Positions 24,685 through 32,808 of a stretch of DNA of 64,000 nucleotides are shown in pieces; within the stretch, counting starts at the first letter, position 1; each line of letters starts with the position of its first letter. Under the pieces are notes generated by a model that saw nothing but the letters and a program-made list of their open reading frames with translations, was not told where the DNA came from and made no database searches. Origin of the DNA: Baekduia alba (GTDB taxonomy: Bacteria; Actinomycetota; Thermoleophilia; Solirubrobacterales; Solirubrobacteraceae); NCBI RefSeq assembly GCF_028416635.1, contig NZ_CP114013.1:4340001-4404000 (forward strand), read 5' to 3'. A program made the position numbers and the translations under genes.

Positions 24685-25437
24685 TCAGCACCGGCCGAGC
24701 GTCTTCTGGGCCGGGAACGACGCGCCGGTCTCGTCGGTGAACGTCACGACGAGGTCGCGGTCGGCGTCCTTGCAGCCCGTCGACTCGATGTAGCCGACCT
24801 TCTTCTTGCCCTTCTTGACGACGATCCGGTTGAGCGTCGCCTCGGCGTGGACGACCGTGATGTCGAGGCCGACCTGGTGGCGCAGCATCTCGGGCACCGT
24901 GAACCGCAGGCCGGCGAACTCGCCCTTGGTCACGTACTGCATGTCGATCGCCTGGCGCAGCGCGACCGGGCACGTGGCCAGCTCGGAGCTGACGAACAGC
25001 GTCGCGTGCCCCTTGCCGCCGTTGTAGAGCTCGAGCGTCGCCTGGCACGGCGAGGCCGAGGACGCCGGCTGGCCGGCCGCGCCGATCAGCGCGTCGAGCC
25101 GGCCCGCGCCCATCTTCGAGCCCTTCGGGCAGACGTCGGGCGTCGGCGTCGCCGGGGTGTTGATCTTGTCGGCCGAGCAGCCCGGGATCAGGCCGGTGTT
25201 CAGCCGCCCGCCCTCGTACATGATCGAGTACGTCTGCACCGGCGGGGACTGGTTGCCGGACGGGTCGGCGACGTCGAACGTGAAGCTCAGGCCGCCGGGC
25301 TTGGGCTTGGCCTTCGTGCCGCCGTGGACCGACACGGTGCCGCCGACGGTGAACGTCGTCGTGGACTGCGCGACGGCAAGGGCCGTCAGGCCGAGCACCG
25401 CGAGCGCGGTCACGGCCAGCACGCGGATGGTGCGCAC
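24685..25437 (-). CDS. Secreted Cys-containing protein, paralogue A
   Basis: 250 residues with a Sec signal peptide (MRTIRVLAVTALAVLGLTAL then AVAQ). The mature part is beta-rich, with Cys scattered through it (GCSADK, DVCPKG, SPCQAT, ATCPVA, TGCKDA, terminal GRC) that probably form disulfides. It shares the architecture and motifs of the next gene: GGTKxKPK near residue 40, IGAAGQ, a TGCK segment near the end and a closing Cys. No known domain is recognised. It is probably an exported structural or binding protein common in this lineage, with its own transcript bounded by strong hairpins. Confidence 0.75.
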   Translation of the reverse strand: MRTIRVLAVTALAVLGLTALAVAQSTTTFTVGGTVSVHGGTKAKPKPGGLSFTFDVADPSGNQSPPVQTYSIMYEGGRLNTGLIPGCSADKINTPATPTPDVCPKGSKMGAGRLDALIGAAGQPASSASPCQATLELYNGGKGHATLFVSSELATCPVALRQAIDMQYVTKGEFAGLRFTVPEMLRHQVGLDITVVHAEATLNRIVVKKGKKKVGYIESTGCKDADRDLVVTFTDETGASFPAQKTLGRC

Positions 25438-25543
25438 GCTGCCTTCTCCTCCTGCTGGGAACTACGGGACGCGCCTACCCTCCTCGGCCGCGGCCCTTGG
25501 CGTCCTTAGGACATCCGTCCAGCTCAGGGGTCCCCAGAAACGT

Positions 25544-25573
25544 CGAGGGGCGGACCTTTCGGTCCGCCCCTCG
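25544..25573 (-). terminator. Strong hairpin after paralogue B
   Basis: A perfect 13-bp stem (CGAGGGGCGGACC / GGTCCGCCCCTCG) has a 4-base loop that reads GAAA in the minus-strand transcript, a GNRA tetraloop. It is 46 bases beyond the stop of 25620-26369, with no U-tract. Confidence 0.8.
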
Positions 25574-25619
25574 AGAACTGCGGGACAGCGTGATGCCGTC
25601 CGACGTGCGATGCGTCAGA

Positions 25620-26369
25620 TCAGCAGTTGCCAGCCGCAGCGGACGTCTTCGAGGCGGTGCCGCCCTCGTCGGTGAACGTCACTTCGACCTGGCGCTTGCT
25701 GCCGGACTTGCAGCCCGTGCCGTCCGAGTAGAACAGCGCCTTCTTGCCCTTGCCGATCTTCTTGATCGTCGAGGTGACCTGCGTGATGCCCGAGTCCAGG
25801 CCGGTGACCGGGTGCAGCAGGACGGGCGGGACCGTGAAGGTCAGCGCGCCGCCGGTGCTGTCGGTGGTCAGCTTGGCGTCGATCGCCTGGGAGATCGGGG
25901 CGATGCAGTCAGGCGACTGGCCGTGCAGGTAGAGCGCGAGGCTCTTCGCGCTGCCCGCGTAGATGTCGAGCTTCAGGTTGCACTTGTTGCCCGGGTCGAT
26001 CGCCTGGCCGGCGGCGCCGACGAAGGCCTTGACCTCGCCCGTGCCGACGTGCGTCTTGGACGAGCAGCCGGAGTCCGAGCTGGCCTTGTTGATCGTGGCG
26101 GCCGAGCAGTACTTGCCGTTGGCGACGTACTTCGGCGACGACTTCAGACCCTGGAAGTGGATCTTGTACGTCTTGACCGGGTTGGTCAGCGTGCCGTCGT
26201 CGGCCTTGATCGTGTAGTTGAACTGGACGCCGACTTCCTTCGGCTTCGACTTCGTGCCGCCGCTGGCGATCTTGCCAGTGACCGAGTACTGGTTGGTACC
26301 GGCGAGGGCGACAGCGGTGAGACAGAGCATCGCGGCCAGGGCGGCCACGACGAGAGAGACCTTGCGCAA
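25620..26369 (-). CDS. Secreted Cys-containing protein, paralogue B
   Basis: 249 residues with signal peptide MRKVSLVVAALAAMLCLTAV then ALA. It is a clear relative of the neighbouring 24685-25437 protein: both have GGTKxKPK after about 37 residues, a central Cys-x-x-x-I pair (YCSAATI here, GCSADKI there), VGAAGQ, TGCKSGSK and a final Cys. Paired cysteines again suggest disulfides outside the cell. The pair arose by tandem duplication, and the identity is low enough for the event to be old. Function unknown. Confidence 0.78.
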   Translation of the reverse strand: MRKVSLVVAALAAMLCLTAVALAGTNQYSVTGKIASGGTKSKPKEVGVQFNYTIKADDGTLTNPVKTYKIHFQGLKSSPKYVANGKYCSAATINKASSDSGCSSKTHVGTGEVKAFVGAAGQAIDPGNKCNLKLDIYAGSAKSLALYLHGQSPDCIAPISQAIDAKLTTDSTGGALTFTVPPVLLHPVTGLDSGITQVTSTIKKIGKGKKALFYSDGTGCKSGSKRQVEVTFTDEGGTASKTSAAAGNC

Positions 26370-26485
26370 AGCTTCTCCTCCAAGAGATTCGCGGGACGGG
26401 AGCGCAGCTTATCCAGAACCTGGAGTGCGCGAGAGTTGCGGTCCCGTGCAAACAAATCGCGGGCGCTGCTACCGTCGCCGGCGCT

Positions 26486-27244
26486 TTGCGCGTCCCGACC
26501 GACACGATCGCCGCCCCGATGTTCCCGGCGAGCCTCAAGTGGCTCAACGTCGCGACGCTGCGGATGGACAAGCAGCGCGGGCGCCCGGTGCTGCTGGAGT
26601 TCTGGGACTTCTGCCGCCCCGCGTCGCTGCGCACGCTGCCCTACCTGAAGGCGTGGCACGAGCGCTACGCCGAGGCCGGCCTACGCGTCATCTCGGTGCA
26701 TGCGCCGGGCTTCCCGCCCGGGCGCGACCCCGAGGTCGTCGCGGCCGCCGTCGAGCGCCTGGGCATCGAGCATCCGGTCCTGCTCGACACCGACCTGCAG
26801 CTCTGGCAGATCTACGAGAACCAGGGCTGGCCGTCGCGCTACCTGTTCAACCAGGACCTGCGGCTGTTCGAGGTCCACTTCGGCGAGGGCGGCTACCACG
26901 AGACCGAGGCGGCGATCCAGGAGCTGCTCGGCATCGAGGGCGCCGCGCCGCTGCCCTACGTCCATCCCGAGGACGACCCGGACGCGCGGATCGTCGTGCC
27001 GACCGCCGACGTCGAGGGTCCCTACTCCGGGCCCTATGAGGCGGGCGCGGTGTGGGCGGTGCTCGAGGGCGAGGGCGAGATCGTGGTCAACGGCGCCACA
27101 CACGCGGTCGACGACGCCGGCGCGCAGCTGCTCGTCGCCCACGACCACCACGAGGCCGGCGTGCTCGAGCTCGAGGTCGGCGCCGGCGTCCTCTGCCACG
27201 CGGTCTGCTTCACCCCGGGCCTCGCGCCCGCCGACGCGAGCTAG
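26486..27244 (+). CDS. Thioredoxin-like (TlpA/DipZ-type) protein lacking the CxxC pair
   Basis: 252 residues from TTG 26486; ATG 26519 is an alternative. The N-terminal half follows the DipZ/TlpA pattern (SLKWLNVATLRM, VLLEFWDFCRPASLRTLPYL, NQGWPSRYLFNQD). The redox CVNC found in relatives is replaced by CRPAS, so only one Cys remains and a disulfide exchange cycle is unlikely. The C-terminal half (VEGPYSGPYEAGAVWAVLEG onward) matches the beta-rich extension of DipZ-like proteins. There is no signal peptide. Its stop shares the palindrome CTAG with the convergent phosphoesterase stop. Confidence 0.82.
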   Translation: MRVPTDTIAAPMFPASLKWLNVATLRMDKQRGRPVLLEFWDFCRPASLRTLPYLKAWHERYAEAGLRVISVHAPGFPPGRDPEVVAAAVERLGIEHPVLLDTDLQLWQIYENQGWPSRYLFNQDLRLFEVHFGEGGYHETEAAIQELLGIEGAAPLPYVHPEDDPDARIVVPTADVEGPYSGPYEAGAVWAVLEGEGEIVVNGATHAVDDAGAQLLVAHDHHEAGVLELEVGAGVLCHAVCFTPGLAPADAS

Positions 27245-28314
27245 TCGGTCAGCAGGCGCAGCAGCCGCGGCGGGCCGTCGTCCTCGACGAGCACGGCGCC
27301 GCCCGGCCAATACGGGCTGTGCATGCCGTCCGCGCCGGTGAACGACGGCTCGTCGACCCAGCTGCCGCTGTTGTGCAGCCAGGCGCCCGACGGCGTGCGC
27401 CACTCGGTGACGTCGTCGGCCGGCAGCGGCCCGGTGCGGTGGCTGTGGCCGAAGACGACGTGCTCGGCGCCGACGCCGAGGCGCGCGACGACCTGGCCCA
27501 TCGCGTCGATCGCGTTGCGGCGCAGCGCGTCGCCGGACAGGTCGCTGCTCACGGGGCCGATGCCCAGCAGGTTGACGCCGCGGATCCCGATCGGGAACGC
27601 GGCGGTGAGCAGCCGCACCCGGACCGGGCGGTGGCCGTCGCCGCCCTGGAGCATGGTGTAGGCCTTGCCCGCGCGGCCGGCGCCCGCCCCGACGCGCCCG
27701 TCGCCGGCGCGCTGCGCCGAGGCGTGGATCCACGCGTAAAGCGGCGCGACGATGCGCTCGTAGTCCTCGGCGGTCGCGGTCGGCTCGGGCACCGGGTCGA
27801 CCATCCGGCTCATCACGCCGGCCGCGAGGCGCTCGAACGTGGGCACGGTGCCGTGCGGATCGAGGTAATGGCCATGGGTCGCCCAGACGTCGTCGCGCAG
27901 CCAGATGCCGGGATAGGACACGTCGACGACGCGCTCCGGCGCCCCGAGCCACCGCGCGACGTGGCGCGCCAGCGGCGAGGCCGTCTGCGGCTTGACGGTC
28001 GCCTCCAGCCCGAGCGGCTTGGCGCGCGCGTCGAGCCACTGCGCGGCCAGCGCGTAGTCGTGGTTGCCGGGGACCAGGACGACGGACGCCTCCGGCGCCA
28101 GCGCGGCGCCGACGGCCTCGATCACCGGCTGAGCGGCCGCCAGCGCGTCGCGCGCGGGGCCGTGGCGGAGCTCCAGCGTGTCGCCGAGCAGGACGAGGCG
28201 GTCGACGCCGTCCAGCGCCGCGGTCAGCGCCGCGAGCGCGGCCGGGTCGTGGCGCAGCACGTCGACGCCCGTGCGGCCGCCGAGGTGGAGGTCGGAGACG
28301 ACGAGCGTGCGCAT
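27241..28314 (-). CDS. Calcineurin-like metallophosphoesterase
   Basis: 357 residues. The dimetal motifs are in order: SDLHLG (residues 7-12), LGDTLE (about 43-48), PGNHDY (about 83-88), a His in ATHGHYL near residue 145, and FGHSHRTG near the C-terminus. The family hydrolyses phosphomono- or diesters such as UDP-diacylglucosamine or cyclic nucleotides; the large insert between the fourth and fifth motifs gives no substrate clue. No signal peptide, so cytoplasmic. It is convergent with the thioredoxin-like gene, the two stop codons overlapping. Confidence 0.92.
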   Translation of the reverse strand: MRTLVVSDLHLGGRTGVDVLRHDPAALAALTAALDGVDRLVLLGDTLELRHGPARDALAAAQPVIEAVGAALAPEASVVLVPGNHDYALAAQWLDARAKPLGLEATVKPQTASPLARHVARWLGAPERVVDVSYPGIWLRDDVWATHGHYLDPHGTVPTFERLAAGVMSRMVDPVPEPTATAEDYERIVAPLYAWIHASAQRAGDGRVGAGAGRAGKAYTMLQGGDGHRPVRVRLLTAAFPIGIRGVNLLGIGPVSSDLSGDALRRNAIDAMGQVVARLGVGAEHVVFGHSHRTGPLPADDVTEWRTPSGAWLHNSGSWVDEPSFTGADGMHSPYWPGGAVLVEDDGPPRLLRLLTD

Positions 28315-28374
28315 GCGGCCGCGAGGCTACCGGGCGGGCGGGCCGGGTTCGCCTGCCCTCCGGGGAGCGAGGGG

Positions 28375-28995
28375 TCAGGCCAGGCCGGCCGCCTTGCGGT
28401 GCGCGAACGCCTCGCGGCGGTTGGCGATGACGCGGTCGATGAGGCCGTAGCCCGTAGCCTCCTGCGCGGTGAAGTAGCGGTCGCGCTCGATGTCGGCCTT
28501 GACCCGCGACTGGTCCTGGCCGGTGTGGTGGGCGTAGATCTCCTCGTAGCGCGTGCGCAGGGCGATCGCCTCGCGCGCGTGGATCTCCATGTCGGTCGTC
28601 TGCCCCTGGTAGGAGCCGTGCGGCTGGTGGATGAGGATCCGCGCGTTGGGCAGCGCCATGCGCTTGCCCTCCGCCCCGCCGGCCAGGACGAGCGAACCGC
28701 CGGACATCGCGATGCCGCAGCAGATCGTCGCGACGTCGCAGGCCACGAACTGCATCGCGTCGTACATCGCGAGCGCCGCGTAGGCGTCGCCGCCCGGGGA
28801 GTTGACGTACACGTTGATGTCCTTGTCGGGGTCGTCGGCCTCCAGGTGCAGCAGCTGGGCGACGACGAGGTTGGCGATCTCAGCGTCGATCACGCTGCCG
28901 AGGAACACGACGCGGTCGTTGAGGAGCCGGGAGTAGATGTCGAACGAGCGCTCGCCGCGCGGGGACTGCTCGACGACCATGGGGACGAGGGGCAT
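28375..28995 (-). CDS. clpP: ATP-dependent Clp protease proteolytic subunit
   Basis: 206 residues, normal ClpP length. The catalytic triad is in register with E. coli ClpP: Ser98 in GIAMSGGS, His123 in LIHQP, Asp172 in IERDRYF. The Ser is followed by GG rather than the usual M-[AG]. ClpP forms a 14-subunit barrel that degrades proteins unfolded by ClpX or ClpC. No clp ATPase gene is adjacent, so this may be an accessory paralogue. A good ribosome-binding site (AAGGAG, 9 bases before ATG 28995) is present. It is divergent from the SRPBCC-ArsR pair across twin operator-like sites. Confidence 0.93.
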   Translation of the reverse strand: MPLVPMVVEQSPRGERSFDIYSRLLNDRVVFLGSVIDAEIANLVVAQLLHLEADDPDKDINVYVNSPGGDAYAALAMYDAMQFVACDVATICCGIAMSGGSLVLAGGAEGKRMALPNARILIHQPHGSYQGQTTDMEIHAREAIALRTRYEEIYAHHTGQDQSRVKADIERDRYFTAQEATGYGLIDRVIANRREAFAHRKAAGLA

Positions 28996-29012
28996 GGGGT
29001 GGGTCTCCTTTC

Positions 29013-29030
29013 TGCAACCGTTTGGTTGCA
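29013..29030. promoter_or_regulatory. ArsR-type operator, site 1 (between clpP and the SRPBCC gene)
   Basis: TGCAACC-GTTT-GGTTGCA is a perfect 7+7 inverted repeat. A second, slightly degenerate copy starts exactly 40 bases further on. Dyads of this GCAACC/GGTTGC type are typical targets of ArsR regulators encoded next to SRPBCC genes. Confidence 0.75.
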
Positions 29031-29052
29031 CGTTGGCGAGCACGATAGCATC

Positions 29053-29070
29053 CGCAACCATGGAGTTGCA
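29053..29070. promoter_or_regulatory. ArsR-type operator, site 2, overlapping the SRPBCC start codon
   Basis: CGCAACC-ATGG-AGTTGCA matches site 1 at 14 of 18 positions, including all but one base of each arm. It covers ATG 29060, so bound repressor would block expression directly. The 40-base spacing puts both sites on the same DNA face. Confidence 0.7.
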
Positions 29071-29482
29071 CGAAGAGATCGGCGCCGTCCGGCGCGAGAC
29101 CGTCCTCGACGCACCCCGCGACGCGGTCTGGGCACTCGTCGCCGAGCCCGAGGGCCTAGCGACCTGGCTGGCCGACGACGTCGACCTCGACGCGGTCGAG
29201 CCCGGCGCGCGCGGCACCGTGACCGAGAACGGCGAGGAGCGGCTCGTCACGATCGAAGAGGTCGAGGACGGCCGGCGCGTCGCCCTGTCCTGGTGCGCGC
29301 CCGGCGGCGACCCGACGCTCGTGGAGCTGACGCTCGACGACGCGGACGGCGACGCCGACGGCGAGGGCCGCCGCACGCGCATGGTCGTCGTCGAGCTGCC
29401 GCTCGTGGCGCTGCGCATCGCGGCCGCGCAGTCGATCGGCGCGCTGAGCGCCGCGCGCGGGCCGCAGATGGCCTTCGCGTGA
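29060..29482 (+). CDS. SRPBCC (START/AHSA1-like) domain protein
   Basis: 140 residues. It has the Bet v1-like fold pattern: an N-terminal strand with [20 protein letters not shown], a first helix LATWLADD, a beta sheet ([20 protein letters not shown]) and a long C-terminal helix ([15 protein letters not shown]). Such proteins bind hydrophobic ligands and are commonly paired with ArsR regulators, as here: the arsR gene starts inside its last codon (GTGA overlap). The start codon sits within an operator-like dyad. Ligand unknown. Confidence 0.88.
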   Translation: MELHEEIGAVRRETVLDAPRDAVWALVAEPEGLATWLADDVDLDAVEPGARGTVTENGEERLVTIEEVEDGRRVALSWCAPGGDPTLVELTLDDADGDADGEGRRTRMVVVELPLVALRIAAAQSIGALSAARGPQMAFA

Positions 29483-29799
29483 TCGACGTGGCCGACCGCG
29501 ATCCCGGACCCGTCTTCGCCGCCCTCGCCGACCCGACCCGGCGCGAGGTCGTGCGCATGCTGGCCGCCCAGCCGGGGCTGACCGCGTCCGCGCTGGCCGG
29601 CGAGCTGCCGGTCAGCCGCCAGGCGATCGCCAAGCACCTGGCGCAGCTGCGCGACGCGGGCCTCGCCTCCGCCGAGCACGCGGGCCGCGAGACGCGCTAC
29701 CGCCTCACGCCCGAGCCGCTCGCCGGCGCGATGGCCTGGATGGTCGCGGCCGGCGGCCAGTGGGACACGCGCCTGGAGCGCCTCAAGCGCCAGCTCTAG
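29479..29799 (+). CDS. ArsR-family transcriptional regulator
   Basis: 106 residues from GTG 29479. It is a winged helix with [17 protein letters not shown] (residues 13-29), the recognition helix [18 protein letters not shown] (about 45-62) and the wing GRETRYRLT. The usual metal-binding ELCVCDL motif is replaced by ALAGELP, so it is not a metal sensor of the classical kind. It probably represses the SRPBCC-arsR operon, and perhaps clpP, through the two dyads upstream. Its stop shares CTAG with a convergent MarR remnant. Confidence 0.9.
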   Translation: MIDVADRDPGPVFAALADPTRREVVRMLAAQPGLTASALAGELPVSRQAIAKHLAQLRDAGLASAEHAGRETRYRLTPEPLAGAMAWMVAAGGQWDTRLERLKRQL

Positions 29800-30180
29800 A
29801 CCGGCTCGCCGCCGACGCCGGGCGGGCACGCCGAAGAGGTCGACGACGGCCACCTCGCGCGCCCAGTCGCCGTAGACGCCGACCACGGACTCGGTCAGGT
29901 GGTGGATGATCGCGGGCGCCGTGGCGTCGGGGCGATGAGCCGTCCAGGGCGGCGCGCCACGCGCCGGCGCCGCGGGCGAGCCACGTCTCGATCGCCGGCC
30001 GCTGGGCCGCGGCGAGGCTGACGGTCCGCCGGCGGCGGTCGGCCTCGTCCTCGACGCGCTCCAGCACGCCCTTGCGGTGCAGCTCGCCCACCAAGCCGCT
30101 GACCGCCGCCGAGCGCCGCCGAGCGCCGCGTGGTCGTCGACACGCTGCGCGCCTACGAGGCCGGCATGGCCGACGACGCG
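29796..30180 (-). pseudogene. MarR-family regulator remnant
   Basis: Two MarR-like pieces lie in different frames. The first (about 30110-29950) reads [20 protein letters not shown] and [13 protein letters not shown], the wing, then [18 protein letters not shown], the C-terminal helix. The second (about 29935-29796) continues [20 protein letters not shown] to a stop at 29796. The N-terminal half and any start codon are lost, and a frameshift falls after AALDG. A plus-strand fragment [18 protein letters not shown] ending at about 30183 may be another gene's remains. The stretch looks like the scar of a deletion. Confidence 0.6.
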
Positions 30181-30190
30181 TGACGCGCCG

Positions 30191-30994
30191 TCAGGCCGCG
30201 GCCTTGCGCGCGGTCCAGATCTCCTCGCACGGCCACTGCTGCGACCAGCCGCGCGCGACGTAGAAGCGCACCTCGTCGGGGTCGCCGCCGGGCGGCGTGT
30301 ACAGCTCGCGCAGGCCGACGTCCTCGAAGCCCGTCTCGCGCAGCAAGGCCATCATGTCGCTGTGGGACAGGTGGAACTCGACGCTCGGGTCGTCGTCGGA
30401 CTCGACACGGCGCAGGCCGCGCTGGGGGCGCACCAGCTCGGTGCCGATCGGGACGTCGGTCGGCGGCGCGACCAGCAGCGCGAGCACGCTGTTGGTCAAG
30501 AACACCAACCTGCCTCCGGGACGCAGCAGCCGGTGCGCCTCCGGGATCCACGCGTACGGGTCGGCCCACAGCGACGCGCCGTACTCGCTGAAGGCGAGGT
30601 CGAAGCCCGCGTCGGGCAGTGGGACGCGCTCGGCCGAGGCGTGGATCAGCGGGAAGTCCACGCCGTGCCTGGCCTGCATCGCCCGCGCGGTCGCCAGCTG
30701 GTTCTCGGCCAGGTCGACGCCGACCGGGCGCGCGCCGGCGCGGGCCAGCCACGCCGACCAGTAGGCGGTGCCGCAGCCGAGCTCGACGACGTCGGCGCCG
30801 TCGAGGTCGACGTCCTGGGGCAGCGCGCGCAGGTCGTGCTCGGGGATGCGCCAGATGCCCCAGTGCGGCTGGGTGCCTGGGTCCCAGTCGCGCTCGGCGC
30901 CGGCGACCCAGTCGCCGGCGTTGGCGTTCCAGTCGGCGCGGTTGCGCGCCTCGTGGTCGCGGAGGTTCAGGCCGCGGTCGTCGGGGTCGCCCAT
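30191..30994 (-). CDS. Class I SAM-dependent methyltransferase
   Basis: 267 residues. Motif I is [16 protein letters not shown] (about residues 63-78), followed by GVDLAENQL (motif II), [20 protein letters not shown] (motif post-I/IV) and [18 protein letters not shown]. This is the ubiquinone/menaquinone-biosynthesis-like Methyltransf_11 pattern; the substrate is unknown. The start ATG 30994 lies 28 bases inside the end of the upstream GGDEF gene, so the two are translated from one transcript. Confidence 0.9.
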   Translation of the reverse strand: MGDPDDRGLNLRDHEARNRADWNANAGDWVAGAERDWDPGTQPHWGIWRIPEHDLRALPQDVDLDGADVVELGCGTAYWSAWLARAGARPVGVDLAENQLATARAMQARHGVDFPLIHASAERVPLPDAGFDLAFSEYGASLWADPYAWIPEAHRLLRPGGRLVFLTNSVLALLVAPPTDVPIGTELVRPQRGLRRVESDDDPSVEFHLSHSDMMALLRETGFEDVGLRELYTPPGGDPDEVRFYVARGWSQQWPCEEIWTARKAAA

Positions 30995-31686
30995 GCGGCG
31001 ACCGTACCGTCCACGCTCGCGGGCGCGTCGGCGTCGGCCAGCAGGAGGGCCGCACGGCGTCGTTCCTTGGTGCGGCGGAGGTCGAGGTCGGCCTTCTCGA
31101 GCAGGTCGTCCGGCGTGGCGCCGTCCTGCGGGAAGATCGCGACGCCGATCGACGCGCGGACCGGCGCGTGGTCGGCCGCCTCGATCGTGCCCAGCGCCTC
31201 TTCGATGCGCTGGGCGAGCATCGTCGCGCCGTCGACGTCGGCCTCGGGCAGCAGCACGGAGAACTCGTCGCCGCCCTGGCGGGCGACCACGTCGCTGCCG
31301 CGGACGTTCTCGACCAAGATCCGGCCGACCTCCTGGAGCAGGCGATCGCCCTCCAGATGGCCGTGCGCCTCGTTGATCTCCTTGAAGCGGTCGACGTCGA
31401 GCGTCAGCAGGGCGAAGCGCTGCGGGTCCTGCGCGGTCTGCGCGTGCAGCGTCTCGTGGAGCTTGCGGTAGTTGCCGACGCCCGTCAGCGGATCGTGCTG
31501 GGACGCGCGGCGCCACTCGCTCGCCCCGCGCTCGGCGCGGCGGGCGCGCAGCAGCGCGACGGCGGCGGCCGCGGCGAAGCACGCGGTGGCCACCGGCCAG
31601 GCCGAGAAGGCCACCGCGGCGACGAGGCCGGCGATGGCGAGGGCGGCGTGGCTGATCACGCCCACGATCGGAGTGCGGAGGGACAT
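30967..31686 (-). CDS. GGDEF diguanylate cyclase with two membrane helices
   Basis: 239 residues from ATG 31686. Two N-terminal transmembrane helices (GVISHAALAIAGLVAAVAF and ATACFAAAAAVALLRA) are followed by a GGDEF domain (about residues 60-225) that begins HDPLTGVGN and has the intact active site RQGGDEFSVL. It should make cyclic di-GMP from GTP. The inhibitory site RxxD, normally five residues before GGDEF, reads GSDVV, so product inhibition at that site may be lost. No periplasmic sensor domain is visible. Confidence 0.92.
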   Translation of the reverse strand: MSLRTPIVGVISHAALAIAGLVAAVAFSAWPVATACFAAAAAVALLRARRAERGASEWRRASQHDPLTGVGNYRKLHETLHAQTAQDPQRFALLTLDVDRFKEINEAHGHLEGDRLLQEVGRILVENVRGSDVVARQGGDEFSVLLPEADVDGATMLAQRIEEALGTIEAADHAPVRASIGVAIFPQDGATPDDLLEKADLDLRRTKERRRAALLLADADAPASVDGTVAAWATPTTAA

Positions 31687-31753
31687 TCCACACCGAGTCG
31701 TCGGCCGCACGGCGACGCCACTTGAGGCCGGAACGCCCTGCTCAACCGAAGTT

Positions 31754-32719
31754 TCAGGCGGGCTGCGCGGCGGCCATCGCCTGGCGGATGGCCTTGGGGA
31801 GCATGAAGCGGACGTCCTCCTGGACGACCTGGAACTCCTCGACCTGCTCGGTCCCGCGCTCGCGGAAGAAGTCGACGAGGCGCTGGACGAGCTCCTCCGG
31901 CGCGCTGGCGCCCGACGAGATGCCGACGACCGTGCGGCCCTCGAGCCACGCCTCGTCGATCTCGGAGACGTCGTCGATCAGGTGCGCATCGGTCCCGAGC
32001 TCGCGCGTGACCTGCACGAGGCGGTTGGAGTTCGACGAGTTCTTGGAGCCGATCACCAGCAGCAGGTCGCAGTGCGCGGCCATCTGCTTGACCGCCGCCT
32101 GGCGGTTGGTGGTGGCGTAGCAGATGTCATCCGTGCGCGGCCCGGTGATCGCCGGGAACTTCTCGCGCAGGCGGTTGATGATCGCGCGGGTCTCGTCGAC
32201 GCTCAGCGTGGTCTGCGAGATGTAGGCGATCTTGTCGGGGTCGGCGACGGTGAGCGCGTCGACGTCGTCCTCGGTCTCGACCAGGACGATGTGCTCGGGC
32301 GCCTCGCCCATCGTGCCCTCGACCTCCTCGTGGCCGGCGTGGCCGATGAGGACGATCGTGTAGCCCTCGGAGGCGAACTTGACCGCCTCGCGGTGGACCT
32401 TGGTCACCAGCGGGCAGGTCGCGTCGATCGTGTTGAGCTGGCGCTCCGCGGCGTCGGCGTGGACGGCCGGCGAGACGCCGTGGGCGGAGAAGACGGTGGT
32501 CGCGCCGGCGGGGACGGTGTCGTCCAGCTCGTCGACGAAGATCGCCCCGCGCGCGCGCAGCTGCTCCACGACGTGCTTGTTGTGGACGATCTCCTTGCGG
32601 ACGTAGACGGGCGCGCCGTAGAGCTCCAGCGCACGCTCGACGGTCTGCACGGCACGGTCGACCCCTGCGCAGTACCCGCGCGGGGCCGCCAGGAGGAGCT
32701 TCTCGACGGTGGCGGCCAT
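31754..32719 (-). CDS. ispH: 4-hydroxy-3-methylbut-2-enyl diphosphate reductase
   Basis: 321 residues, the last enzyme of the MEP isoprenoid pathway, which reduces HMBPP to IPP and DMAPP. The three iron-sulfur cysteines are in GYCAGV (Cys17), DATCPLV and CYATTNRQ. The family motifs [21 protein letters not shown] and SSNSNRL are also present. ATG 32719 was chosen over an upstream in-frame codon because the protein begins just before [15 protein letters not shown]. Copy 2 of the two-hairpin element lies about 35 bases upstream of the start. Confidence 0.96.
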   Translation of the reverse strand: MAATVEKLLLAAPRGYCAGVDRAVQTVERALELYGAPVYVRKEIVHNKHVVEQLRARGAIFVDELDDTVPAGATTVFSAHGVSPAVHADAAERQLNTIDATCPLVTKVHREAVKFASEGYTIVLIGHAGHEEVEGTMGEAPEHIVLVETEDDVDALTVADPDKIAYISQTTLSVDETRAIINRLREKFPAITGPRTDDICYATTNRQAAVKQMAAHCDLLLVIGSKNSSNSNRLVQVTRELGTDAHLIDDVSEIDEAWLEGRTVVGISSGASAPEELVQRLVDFFRERGTEQVEEFQVVQEDVRFMLPKAIRQAMAAAQPA

Positions 32720-32754
32720 TCGCGGCCAGTGTAGAGCGCCCCGAAGGCCAGACC

Positions 32755-32808
32755 GCGGGTTCGCCCCCTGGGCGAACACCCGCTAGGGAGCCTGGCCCTC
32801 TGGGCCAG
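32755..32808 (-). repeat. Two-hairpin 3'-end element, copy 2
   Basis: In the minus direction it has CTGGCCC-AGA-GGGCCAG (7-bp stem), an 8-base spacer, then a 12-13-bp hairpin GCGGGT..TTCGCCC-AGG-GGGCGAA..CCCGC. The first stem differs from copy 1 by a paired change (C-G to G-C) that keeps pairing. The stop codon of the M28 peptidase (32783-32785) lies in the spacer. Confidence 0.8.
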
